Positions 28,039 through 36,672 of a DNA stretch of 64,000 nt are shown here, piece after piece. Below the pieces are notes generated by a model. That model did not search any database. It was not told the DNA's origin and saw only the letters and a list, made by a program, of their open reading frames with translations. Source of the DNA: an uncultured Flavobacteriaceae bacterium (GTDB taxonomy: Bacteria; Bacteroidota; Bacteroidia; Flavobacteriales; Flavobacteriaceae); the NCBI GenBank assembly GCA_947503005.1, contig CANNCA010000007.1, positions 124,001-188,000 of the forward strand, in the 5' to 3' direction. Position 1 is the stretch's first letter, and every line of letters begins with the position of its first letter. The translations under genes and the position numbers were made by a program.

Positions 28039-29001
28039 TTGAAATTATCTAGAGAAATCAAAACAGGCTTGATTGTAGTAATGGGCATTATATGCGTCAT
28101 TTTCGGCTACAGTTTTCTAAAATCCACTTCCCTTTTTGATGACGACATGACGCTTTATGCCGTGTACAAGGATGTCGGTGGATTGCAGTCCGGAACAGCA
28201 GTTTCCATTAATGGAAAAAACGTAGGTGCCGTCAATAGTGTTAAGTGGAAAGATACCTCAGGAAATCTTTTGGTCACTTTTACAGTGAATCGTGAACTCG
28301 CCTTTTCCAGAAATAGTACCGTAGAATTGTATGATACTGGGCTGATAGGAGGGAAAGGGCTTCGTGTAAACCCGGTTTTCGATGGTCCGCCAGTTGAAAA
28401 TAGGGATACGTTGGTTACTTCCGTTAAAGCTAGTTTAAGCGAGGTGGCGGACCAGAAATTATCTCCGATTTTAGAGAAATTTGAATCGGCACTAACTGAT
28501 GCTGATTCCGTCATGTTGAACGTAAATGAAGTTTTGGATGTAAAGGCCAAACGAGATTTGAGAGAGGCAATATCAGGGTTGAATGATTTAGTTGGCAGTT
28601 TAAATGGTAGTGCTACTAAATTGAATCGAATATTGGGCACGAACGAAGAAAAACTGAATAATTCGCTCACCAATTTCGAGACGATGACCGCTAATTTTGG
28701 AAAACTTTCGGACTCTTTGAACAATGCCGGTTTAGGAAGAACACTTACGAATCTGGAAGCTACTGTAGCTAATTTGGATAAGCTTATGTCTCGTATCGAA
28801 TCCGGTGACGGTACTTTAGGCAAATTAATGAACGATGAGAAACTCTATAACAATCTAAATAACGCCTCTCGAGAACTCGATTTATTATTACAAGATTTTC
28901 GTTTGAATCCAAAGCGCTACGTGAACGTTTCCGTATTTGGAAAAAAACAGAAAGACTATGCGATTCCGGATGAGGATCCCGCAGAAAAAATCGAGGAATA
29001 G
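28039..29001 (+). CDS. MlaD/MCE family protein
   Basis: A 320-residue inner-membrane-anchored MCE protein, the periplasmic lipid-binding subunit of Mla-type phospholipid transporters. It starts with TTG at 28039 (KLSREIKTGLIVV...), has one N-terminal transmembrane helix (residues 9-27) and an MCE domain (about 34-112: LYAVYKDVGGLQSGTAVSINGKNVG ... GLIGGKGLRV, here abbreviated). A long helical C-terminal part (about 135-290) should form a coiled tube or linker. No permease or ATPase gene of the transporter is adjacent, so these must lie elsewhere. It is 54 bases after the amidase gene and 3 bases before the Fe-S membrane protein gene. Confidence 0.9.
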   Translation: MKLSREIKTGLIVVMGIICVIFGYSFLKSTSLFDDDMTLYAVYKDVGGLQSGTAVSINGKNVGAVNSVKWKDTSGNLLVTFTVNRELAFSRNSTVELYDTGLIGGKGLRVNPVFDGPPVENRDTLVTSVKASLSEVADQKLSPILEKFESALTDADSVMLNVNEVLDVKAKRDLREAISGLNDLVGSLNGSATKLNRILGTNEEKLNNSLTNFETMTANFGKLSDSLNNAGLGRTLTNLEATVANLDKLMSRIESGDGTLGKLMNDEKLYNNLNNASRELDLLLQDFRLNPKRYVNVSVFGKKQKDYAIPDEDPAEKIEE

Positions 29002-29004
29002 TTC

Positions 29005-30330
29005 ATGGAATACTTCCCCAATATCTTATTCGCAATTGTACTAGTAGCAGGCATTGGTTTCTTTGCTAAAAATGTCGGTCGCTTACGCCGTAATATCAAT
29101 CTGGGTAAGAATATTGATGTAAGTGATAAAAAGTCACTTCGTTGGAAAAATATGGCCAAGATTGCCTTAGGACAAACAAAAATGGTTGTTAGGCCAATTG
29201 CAGGAATACTTCATGTAATCGTTTACATCGGATTTATAATCATTAACATAGAAGTTCTTGAAATTATTATCGACGGGCTTTTCGGAACACACCGCATATT
29301 TGCCCCGCTTGGCGTAGTTTATGATTTCTTAATAGGTTCGTTTGAGATTTTAGCCTTGCTGGTAATCGTTGCCGTTTTATTGTTTTGGATCCGAAGAAAT
29401 GTAATACGCCTTCAGCGTTTTATCAAACCGGAAATGGAAGGATGGCCCAAAAAAGACGGCAATCTAATCCTCTATATTGAATTGGTTTTGATGTTTCTTT
29501 TTTTGACCATGAACGGTGCTGACTATCAATTACAAAGTATGGGAGCGGCCAACTATGCCCAAGCTGGTGCATTTCCAGTAAGTCAATTACTATCTCCTAT
29601 TTTTCAAGGAATGTCAGAAGCTACCTTGATTATGATTGAGCGTACTGCATGGTGGCTGCATATCATAGGAATACTACTTTTCTTGAATTACCTGTATTAC
29701 TCTAAACATTTACATATTCTTTTAGCTTTCCCAAATACGTACTATGGTAGTGTGGAACCTAAGGGCAAGTTTAAAAACTTGCAAGCGGTTACCAACGAGG
29801 TCAAGTTAATGATGGACCCTGATGCTGACCCTTATGCCGCTCCGCCTGAAGACGCGCCAGAACCCGAGAAGTTTGGTGCTTCCGATGTTAGCGATTTGAA
29901 TTGGGTGCAATTGCTTAATGCTTATACCTGTACAGAATGTGGGCGTTGTACAAGTGAATGCCCTGCAAATCAAACAGGTAAAAAACTATCTCCTCGAAAG
30001 ATAATGATGGATACGCGAGACCGGTTGGAGGAAGTTGGTAAGAATATCGATGCTAATAAAGGAGAATTTGTAGATGACGGAAAACAATTGTTGGGAGACT
30101 ATGTAACGAACGAAGAACTGTGGGCCTGCACATCCTGTAATGCTTGTGTAGAGGCTTGTCCCGTGAGTATCGATCCGCTATCAATAATTATGGATATGCG
30201 TCAATATTTGGTAATGGAGCAATCGGCCGCGCCTTCGGAATTGAACAATATGATGGGCAATATAGAGAATAACGGTGCGCCTTGGCCTTTTAACCAGATG
30301 GATCGTTTGAATTGGAAGGACGAATCATAA
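29005..30330 (+). CDS. Membrane-bound 4Fe-4S electron-transfer protein (HdrC/GlpC-like fusion)
   Basis: A 441-residue protein with about five to six N-terminal membrane helices (residues 5-22, 66-90, 103-130, 155-170, 215-232) and a cytoplasmic C-terminal ferredoxin domain. The two [4Fe-4S] motifs are C309xxC312xxC315xxxC319 and C375xxC378xxC381xxxC385, each followed by Pro. This resembles the cytochrome-b-like plus HdrC-like architecture of heterodisulfide-reductase-related and NarI-like modules that pass electrons between quinones and a soluble partner. The next gene, 10 bases on, encodes a CCG-domain Fe-S protein that completes an HdrBC-like pair. The physiological substrate is unknown. 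Confidence 0.88.
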   Translation: MEYFPNILFAIVLVAGIGFFAKNVGRLRRNINLGKNIDVSDKKSLRWKNMAKIALGQTKMVVRPIAGILHVIVYIGFIIINIEVLEIIIDGLFGTHRIFAPLGVVYDFLIGSFEILALLVIVAVLLFWIRRNVIRLQRFIKPEMEGWPKKDGNLILYIELVLMFLFLTMNGADYQLQSMGAANYAQAGAFPVSQLLSPIFQGMSEATLIMIERTAWWLHIIGILLFLNYLYYSKHLHILLAFPNTYYGSVEPKGKFKNLQAVTNEVKLMMDPDADPYAAPPEDAPEPEKFGASDVSDLNWVQLLNAYTCTECGRCTSECPANQTGKKLSPRKIMMDTRDRLEEVGKNIDANKGEFVDDGKQLLGDYVTNEELWACTSCNACVEACPVSIDPLSIIMDMRQYLVMEQSAAPSELNNMMGNIENNGAPWPFNQMDRLNWKDES

Positions 30331-30340
30331 AATTACTGCT

Positions 30341-31132
30341 ATGGAAAGTCAATTAAAGGTACCAACAATGGCCGAACTATTTGCTGCTGGCGAGGAGCCC
30401 GAAGTGCTATTTTGGGTGGGTTGTGCCGGTAGTTTTGATGATCGTGCAAAAAAAATCACAAAGGCCTTTGTGAAAATATTGAACAAGGCAAATGTGTCTT
30501 TTGCGGTTTTGGGTACGGAAGAAAGTTGTACGGGTGATCCGGCAAAACGAGCTGGTAACGAGTTTTTATTCCAAATGCAAGCGGTGACCAATATCGAAGT
30601 GATGAACGCCTATGGAATCAAAAAAGTGGTTACCGCTTGCCCACATTGCTTCAATACCTTGAAAAATGAATATCCTGGCCTAGGGGGTGACTATGAAGTC
30701 GTGCACCACACTCAGTTTTTAAAACAACTACTCACCGATGGACGTATCAGTATGGAAGGTGGACAATTCAAAGGAAAGCGAATAACGTTTCACGATCCAT
30801 GCTATTTAGGTCGTGCGAACGGTGTTTACGAAGCTCCTAGAGATTTGATAAGGAAACTGGATGCCGAGCTGGTGGAAATGAAAAATTGCAAGAAGAAAGG
30901 ACTTTGTTGTGGTGCTGGCGGTGCCCAAATGTTCAAGGAGCCAGAGAAAGGCGATAAAGATGTGAACATTGAGCGAACGGAGCAAGCCATGGAGACCAAA
31001 CCCGAAATTATCGCTGCGGCCTGTCCATTTTGCAACACCATGATGACCGATGGGGTGAAAAATAAAGAAAAAGAAGGAAGTGTTGCAGTTATGGATATCG
31101 CTGAAATGATTGCGAAAGCTGAGGATTTGTAG
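30341..31132 (+). CDS. CCG-domain Fe-S protein (HdrB/GlcF-like)
   Basis: A 263-residue soluble protein with two cysteine-rich CCG domains, as in heterodisulfide reductase subunit B, LutA and glycolate oxidase GlcF. The first domain contains VGCAGSFDDR and TACPHCFNTLK; the second contains FHDPCYLGR, GLCCGAGGAQMF and AACPFCNTMM. Such domains bind unusual Fe-S clusters and handle two-electron chemistry on thiols or lactate-like substrates. It is cotranscribed with the membrane ferredoxin protein 10 bases upstream and probably docks on it. The exact substrate cannot be told from sequence. Confidence 0.88.
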   Translation: MESQLKVPTMAELFAAGEEPEVLFWVGCAGSFDDRAKKITKAFVKILNKANVSFAVLGTEESCTGDPAKRAGNEFLFQMQAVTNIEVMNAYGIKKVVTACPHCFNTLKNEYPGLGGDYEVVHHTQFLKQLLTDGRISMEGGQFKGKRITFHDPCYLGRANGVYEAPRDLIRKLDAELVEMKNCKKKGLCCGAGGAQMFKEPEKGDKDVNIERTEQAMETKPEIIAAACPFCNTMMTDGVKNKEKEGSVAVMDIAEMIAKAEDL

Positions 31133-31150
31133 TTCGCTAAGAGACAAGAG

Positions 31151-31175
31151 TGTCATTCTGAGGGCAATCGAGGGG
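31151..31175. repeat. Degenerate copy of a dispersed TGTCATTCTGAG-type element
   Basis: TGTCATTCTGAGGGCAATCG, just after the Fe-S gene, resembles the first half of a short intergenic element (TGTCATTCTGAGCGCAGTCG-like) that I recall as scattered through many Bacteroidota and other genomes. Only one half is visible and I see no other copy in this window. Confidence 0.35.
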
Positions 31176-31284
31176 CTAAAACGCTAGAAATTCAAACAAA
31201 AACTCAATTTATTTCTAACTTATAAAAAATATGTTCCTTTAACCTTTAACTGAAACCCCAAAGAAACTCAAAACCTATTCGAAA

Positions 31285-31767
31285 ATGTTAGTTGATTTTA
31301 AAAGCTTACCCGAAAGTTCAAGAGTGTGGATTTACCAAGCGAATCGAAGTTTTACGGAAGATGAACTAGGCCAAATACAAAAGGAACTCGATACCTTTAT
31401 TACAGATTGGACGGCCCATGGCGCTAATTTAAAAGCAGGCTATGAAATTCGTTATAAACGCTTTTTGGTTTTAGCCTTGGACCAGTCTTTGAATGCTGCC
31501 TCTGGCTGTTCGATTGATGCATCTGTACATTTTATCCAAGGGTTGGAGAAAAAGTACAATGTCGAATTGTTGGACAAGATGAATGTTTCCTACAAATCGG
31601 GAGAATACATTGCATATAAACCATTGGTCGATTTCAAAAAAATGGCAAGGCAGAAAGCTGTTTCTCCTAGTACCATCGTTTTCAATAATTTGGTCGCCAA
31701 TAAAGGAGAATACTTGGAGCATTGGGAAGTTCCAGCATCGGAGAGCTGGCATAGTCGGTTTATGTGA
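31285..31767 (+). CDS. Conserved Bacteroidota protein of unknown function
   Basis: A 160-residue soluble protein without signal peptide or membrane helix. I recognise the family from flavobacterial genomes, where it is often labelled an ABC transporter ATPase, but no Walker A (GxxGxGKS) or Walker B motif is present, so that label is wrong or at least unsupported. Conserved-looking features are SRVWIYQANRSFTEDE near the N-terminus, FLVLALDQSLNAASGCSID in the middle and the C-terminal ASESWHSRFM. The Cys-Ser-Ile-Asp after a Gly is a plausible functional site. It stands alone between the Fe-S pair (152 bases upstream) and the GH3 fusion gene. Confidence 0.8.
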   Translation: MLVDFKSLPESSRVWIYQANRSFTEDELGQIQKELDTFITDWTAHGANLKAGYEIRYKRFLVLALDQSLNAASGCSIDASVHFIQGLEKKYNVELLDKMNVSYKSGEYIAYKPLVDFKKMARQKAVSPSTIVFNNLVANKGEYLEHWEVPASESWHSRFM

Positions 31768-31959
31768 TTTTGTTGTGATTGAACCATTTTCTAACGGAAG
31801 ATTTTCATCGATTTTATCCGCAAATTCACGAATTTGACATGAGAAACTGCACTTTGGTTCAAATTTTGGTCTCTGAAATGTAGTTTTAATTGTAGATGCG
31901 ATTCAAAAACGATACAATATTCAGTAGTGTTTTAAGTTATTTGGTAACACCAACCTCTT

Positions 31960-34872
31960 ATGCGATTTTATAGCGTTCTCCCATTATTCCTTTTGATTGT
32001 CGTCTGTGTCAATGCGCAGCGAAATCCTCTTGTGGTCAAAGATAGCGCAGCACAACAAAGATGGGTAGATAACCAATATGCAAAGATGTCTTTAGATGAA
32101 AAGTTAGGACAGCTCTTTATGGTCAGTGTAGCCTCGGACCAACCTAAAGCTGAAACCGACAGAATTGCTACATTGATAAAAGCAGAGAAAATTGGTGGGG
32201 TGATTTTTTCGACTGGTGGACCAGTACGGCAAGCAAAGCTTACGAACAAATATCAAAAACTATCCAAAGTACCCTTGATGGTTGGGATGGATGCCGAATG
32301 GGGTCTGGCCATGCGTTTAGATTCTACCTATGCATTCCCTTGGAATATGACTTTAGGGGCTATTCAGGATAACAAAATCGTAGAAAAAGTAGGTCGGCAA
32401 ATTGGAAAGCATGCAAAACGTCTTGGAGTTCATATAAATTTCGCTCCCGATATTGACATTAATATCAATCCTAAAAATCCAATTATCGGAAACCGCTCTT
32501 TTGGCGAAGATCGGGATAACGTAACGGACAAAGGTGTTGCTTTTCTAAAAGGAATGGAAAGTGAAGGTGTTCTTTCTAGTGGAAAACACTTTCCGGGACA
32601 CGGTGATACGGCTACGGATTCGCACCACGCACTTCCCGTTATTGATTTTTCTAGAAAGCGCTTGGACAGTGTTGAATTGTACCCCTATCAGAAATTAATC
32701 GATGCTGGATTAAGTAGCGTCATGGTCGCACATTTAGAGGTGCCCGCTTTAGAGCTTAAGAAAAACCTACCTTCATCTTTATCGGAGCAGATAATTTCGG
32801 GAATATTAAAAGAGGAAATGAACTTCAGGGGATTGGTCTTCACCGATGCTTTGAACATGAAGGGTGTAACTACCCACGGAAAGAACGGCGATGTAGAGGT
32901 AAAAGCATTTTTAGCAGGCAACGACATGTTGCTGATGCCTACTGAAGTAAAAAAGGCGAAAGAGAAACTGACCAAGGCTTATGAAAAGGGCAAAATTACC
33001 GAAGAACGCTTGGCGGAATCTGTGAAAAAGATTTTGATGGCAAAGTACAAAGTAGGTTTACATAAATACAAACCTGTTGTAATCAAGAACTTGTTTGAAG
33101 ACCTGAATTCAATGTATGATGATTTGGTATATGAAGAAGCCATTGAAAATGCGATTACAGTAGTAAAAAATGATTTCTATCTCATGGGAATCAAAAGGCT
33201 GGAAAATAAGAAGATTGCCTATGTGAAGTTCGGTGATGCAAACAGCACCCCTTTTATCACAGAATTGAATAAATATGCCAAGGTCACTCAGGTAAATGGC
33301 AAAGATATTGCTACCATAAAAGGCAAACTGAAAGATTACAATTTGGTGATTGTCGGTTACCATAAAAGCAATGAAAGTCCTTGGAAAGGATATAAATTCT
33401 CGAAAACAGAGTTATCGTGGTTACAGGAAATCGCAAAAGAACGTGGTTCTAATTTAATATTGACCGCCTTTGCAAAACCTTATGCATTACTAGATATAAC
33501 TTCCTTCAAAGGAATAGATGGCGTTGTGGTCGCCTACCAAAATAGTAAATTGGCCCAAGAAAAAGCGGCACAACTTATTTTTGGTGCGATTCCCGCAAAA
33601 GGAAAATTACCCGTAACCGCACATACTGATTTCCCCGTAAATACGAACGTCCAATTAAAAGCATTGCTGAGACTGGGATATAGTTTTCCCGAACGCGTTG
33701 GTATGAGTTCAGAAAAATTGGCAAAAGTGGATGAATTGGTGCAAAATGGACTTGATTCTTTGATGTATCCTGGGGCGCAGGTACTAATAGCTCGCAAGGG
33801 AAAAGTGATTTACAACAAAGGTTTTGGTAAACCTACCTATGAATCCAAAGAAAAAATAACGCCCGAACACATTTATGATCTTGCTTCCATCACAAAAATA
33901 CTTGGAACACTTCCCATGGTAATGAAAATGGAAGAGGAAGGCGAAATTGCCTTAAATGATACTTTTGAGGAATTGGTCCCAGAATATTCGGATACGGAAA
34001 TCAAAGATGTAACTGTTTTAAAAGCTTTGTCGCATTATGGTCGACTTCCATCATGGATCGCCTTTTATGTAAGCACTTTAGATGAAAAAAGAAAACCTTC
34101 TGCGGAATTTTATAGACAACAGCCCTTGGATGGATTTTCAATAAAAGTCTCCGACAACCTCTATTTGACGGATGCTTACAAAGATTCTATTTATGACCGT
34201 ATCGGAAGACAAGATTTGAAATCAAACAGATACCGGTATAGTGATGTAGCTTATTATGTCATGAAGAAATATATCGAGGACAAGAAGAAGAGGCCGTTGG
34301 ACAAATTGGTCAGCGAATTTCTATACGGACCAATTGGGGCTTTTAATACGAGTTATAATCCTTTAGAAAAGTTCCCAAAAAACAGAATTGTTCCTTCTGA
34401 GGAAGATAACTACTATCGTTATCAGACCGTTCAGGGCTATGTACATGATATGGGGGCCGCCATGCAAGGTGGAGTAGGCGGTCACGCAGGACTTTTCAGT
34501 AATGCGAACGATATTGCCAAAATAATGCAAATGTATTTGCAAAATGGTACTTATGGAGGTGCCAAGTTTTTAGATAGTAGAACCATACAGAAATTCAATA
34601 AATGTTATTTCTGCGACAAAAAAGTAAGGCGCGGCGTTGGATTTGACAAACCTCAACTGGGTGATAGTGGGCCCACCTGCGGTTGTGTTTCAAGAAAAAG
34701 TTTTGGACATAGCGGGTTTACAGGTACCTATACTTGGGCAGATCCCGATGAGGAGATTGTATACGTTTTTCTTTCTAATAGAACTTACCCTAGCGCTACA
34801 AATAACTTACTGGTCAAAACCGGACTAAGAACACGTATTCAGAAAGCCATCTACGAATCAATTGTGAATTGA
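31960..34872 (+). CDS. GH3 beta-N-acetylglucosaminidase-like domain fused to a serine hydrolase (beta-lactamase family)
   Basis: A 970-residue exported two-enzyme protein. After a signal peptide (to about residue 19) comes a family 3 glycoside hydrolase domain with the NagZ-type KHFPGHGDT loop (209-217, carrying the His of the NagZ catalytic dyad) and VFTDALNMKGV with the likely nucleophile Asp296. Residues 375-560 form a second GH3-like C domain. From about 585 the chain is a PF00144-type serine hydrolase with Ser643-Ile-Thr-Lys646, Tyr760-Ser-Asp762 and His917-Ser-Gly919. Both activities point to peptidoglycan turnover: removal of terminal GlcNAc plus peptide or ester cleavage. The YxN motif reads YSD, so beta-lactam hydrolysis is uncertain. 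It precedes bshA by 71 bases. Confidence 0.9.
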   Translation: MRFYSVLPLFLLIVVCVNAQRNPLVVKDSAAQQRWVDNQYAKMSLDEKLGQLFMVSVASDQPKAETDRIATLIKAEKIGGVIFSTGGPVRQAKLTNKYQKLSKVPLMVGMDAEWGLAMRLDSTYAFPWNMTLGAIQDNKIVEKVGRQIGKHAKRLGVHINFAPDIDININPKNPIIGNRSFGEDRDNVTDKGVAFLKGMESEGVLSSGKHFPGHGDTATDSHHALPVIDFSRKRLDSVELYPYQKLIDAGLSSVMVAHLEVPALELKKNLPSSLSEQIISGILKEEMNFRGLVFTDALNMKGVTTHGKNGDVEVKAFLAGNDMLLMPTEVKKAKEKLTKAYEKGKITEERLAESVKKILMAKYKVGLHKYKPVVIKNLFEDLNSMYDDLVYEEAIENAITVVKNDFYLMGIKRLENKKIAYVKFGDANSTPFITELNKYAKVTQVNGKDIATIKGKLKDYNLVIVGYHKSNESPWKGYKFSKTELSWLQEIAKERGSNLILTAFAKPYALLDITSFKGIDGVVVAYQNSKLAQEKAAQLIFGAIPAKGKLPVTAHTDFPVNTNVQLKALLRLGYSFPERVGMSSEKLAKVDELVQNGLDSLMYPGAQVLIARKGKVIYNKGFGKPTYESKEKITPEHIYDLASITKILGTLPMVMKMEEEGEIALNDTFEELVPEYSDTEIKDVTVLKALSHYGRLPSWIAFYVSTLDEKRKPSAEFYRQQPLDGFSIKVSDNLYLTDAYKDSIYDRIGRQDLKSNRYRYSDVAYYVMKKYIEDKKKRPLDKLVSEFLYGPIGAFNTSYNPLEKFPKNRIVPSEEDNYYRYQTVQGYVHDMGAAMQGGVGGHAGLFSNANDIAKIMQMYLQNGTYGGAKFLDSRTIQKFNKCYFCDKKVRRGVGFDKPQLGDSGPTCGCVSRKSFGHSGFTGTYTWADPDEEIVYVFLSNRTYPSATNNLLVKTGLRTRIQKAIYESIVN

Positions 34873-34943
34873 TTTTTCTTAAACTTTTTGTAAATAAAGT
34901 GCTGCAAAATCGACTTACCGTACGTTTTCACTAAATTTAGACA

Positions 34944-36092
34944 ATGAAGATAGCAATAGTATGTTACCCTACTTTTGGTGGTAGTGGAGTGGTCGCTACC
35001 GAGCTGGGTATCGCATTGGCCAATCGAGGCCATGAAGTGCATTTTGTTACGTACAAACAGCCAGTACGTTTAGAACTTCTAAGCAATAGAATTCACTTTC
35101 ATGAAGTTCATGTTCCAGAATATCCGTTGTTCAAATACCAGCCTTATGAACTTGCCTTATCAAGCAAACTTGTAGATACGGTAAAATTATACGGTATTGA
35201 ATTGTTACATGTTCATTATGCTATTCCCCATGCTTATGCAGGGTATATGGCCAAAAAAATGCTAGAAGAGGAAAACATCTTCATTCCGATGATTACCACT
35301 TTGCATGGTACTGATATTACTTTGGTAGGGCAACATCCTTTTTATAAGCCCGCGGTTACATTTAGTATTAATAATTCCGACGTGGTCACTTCGGTTTCCG
35401 AAAATCTGAAGCAAAGTACACTAGCTTCGTTCGATATTAGAAAAGAAATAGCGGTTATTCCCAATTTCATAGATAAGCGTAAATACAGTTCATCATTTAC
35501 AGATTGTCAGCGTTCTTTAATGGCTGAAGATCATGAAAAAATCATAACCCATATCAGTAATTTTAGAAAAGTAAAACGAATTCCTGATGTAATCAAGGTG
35601 TTTCATAAAATCCAAAAAAAAATACCTGCAAAGCTTATTATGGTAGGTGAGGGGCCTGAAAAGGAAGGTGCAGAGCTTTTATGCGAACAATTGGGCATTA
35701 CTGAACAAGTCATCTTTTTAGGAAATAGCAATGAAATAGATCGGATTTTATGTTTTTCTGATCTTTTCTTACTTCCTTCGGAAACGGAGAGTTTTGGTTT
35801 GGCTGCCCTTGAGGCAATGATTAATCAAGTACCAGTGATTTCAAGTAATGCTGGTGGTATTCCTGAAGTCAACGTTCAAGGGGTGACCGGGTTTTTGAGT
35901 GATGTTGGCAACATTAATGAAATGGCGGAAAATGCCATTTCTATTTTGAAGGACGATGAGGTCTTGTCAAAATTCAAACAAAATGCGGCGGAATCTGCAG
36001 AAAAGTTTGACCTTATGAACGTATTACCGCTCTACGAAGAGGTCTATGAAAAAGCATATAATGGTCGGTTTGACAAATCATATAGCCAATGA
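34944..36092 (+). CDS. bshA: N-acetyl-alpha-D-glucosaminyl L-malate synthase BshA
   Basis: A GT4-type glycosyltransferase making the first intermediate of bacillithiol from UDP-GlcNAc and L-malate. The 382-residue protein starts MKIAIVCYPTFGGSGVVATE, a BshA hallmark, and has HVHYAIPHAYAGYMA, TLHGTDITLVG and the C-terminal donor-binding SETESFGLAALEAM. Bacillithiol is the low-molecular-weight thiol of many Bacteroidota, so presence is expected. The later genes bshB and bshC are not adjacent; the PIG-L protein at 37881 is not of the usual BshB1 type. A 4-base overlap couples it to the lipoprotein gene downstream. Confidence 0.93.
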   Translation: MKIAIVCYPTFGGSGVVATELGIALANRGHEVHFVTYKQPVRLELLSNRIHFHEVHVPEYPLFKYQPYELALSSKLVDTVKLYGIELLHVHYAIPHAYAGYMAKKMLEEENIFIPMITTLHGTDITLVGQHPFYKPAVTFSINNSDVVTSVSENLKQSTLASFDIRKEIAVIPNFIDKRKYSSSFTDCQRSLMAEDHEKIITHISNFRKVKRIPDVIKVFHKIQKKIPAKLIMVGEGPEKEGAELLCEQLGITEQVIFLGNSNEIDRILCFSDLFLLPSETESFGLAALEAMINQVPVISSNAGGIPEVNVQGVTGFLSDVGNINEMAENAISILKDDEVLSKFKQNAAESAEKFDLMNVLPLYEEVYEKAYNGRFDKSYSQ

Positions 36093-36568
36093 ATCCGATA
36101 AAACTTTTTCTTCTAGCAACATTGTTTCTTTTTGGAGCGTGTAACGGCCAAAAAAAAACCGCTTTGCAAAAAGAGACGGTTGCAATGAATGATCAACTGC
36201 AATTACTTGTTAGTGATGACCATAGTGGTGCCGATGTTTCCGAAAACCTGATAATTAGAGATACCAAGGCTTTAAGGGAGTTCTATTCCAAAATAAATAT
36301 GACCAGAAAACCTGGGCTTCCAGTTCCTGAAATCGATTTTAAAAAAGAGATGGTGATCATCACCTGTAGCGGAGAGCGCAACGATGGCTCATCGCCTGTG
36401 CTAAGCGTTGAAGAAGTTACTGATTCTCAGATGGTTTTATCGACTTCGTTGAAATCGGCTACCAAAAATAGTGCACAAGCAATCACTTCACCTTTCAGCA
36501 TCTACAAAATGCCTTTGACCGATAAGGAAATTGTAATCGATGAGGACAAGGAACTCAAAAACAACTGA
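36089..36568 (+). CDS. Small predicted lipoprotein, function unknown
   Basis: A 159-residue protein with a clear lipoprotein signal (LLATLFLFGACNGQKK; lipid-modified Cys at residue 18). The mature part is a single small domain with VSENLIIRDTKALREFYSKI, EIDFKKEMVIITCSGER and SPFSIYKMPL. This looks like a protease-inhibitor-like or PrcB-type beta domain, but I cannot assign it firmly. Its ATG overlaps the bshA stop region by 4 bases, so it is translationally coupled to bshA. Acidic C-terminus (DEDKELKNN). Confidence 0.8.
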   Translation: MNPIKLFLLATLFLFGACNGQKKTALQKETVAMNDQLQLLVSDDHSGADVSENLIIRDTKALREFYSKINMTRKPGLPVPEIDFKKEMVIITCSGERNDGSSPVLSVEEVTDSQMVLSTSLKSATKNSAQAITSPFSIYKMPLTDKEIVIDEDKELKNN

Positions 36569-36672
36569 TTTTCCCTTTCTATCGAAAATACCTGCATTTC
36601 AAAGTACATTATTCGTTTCTCGAAGCCACGGGAGTAATTTTACATCATATAAAGGACCCAAATCCTATCATT

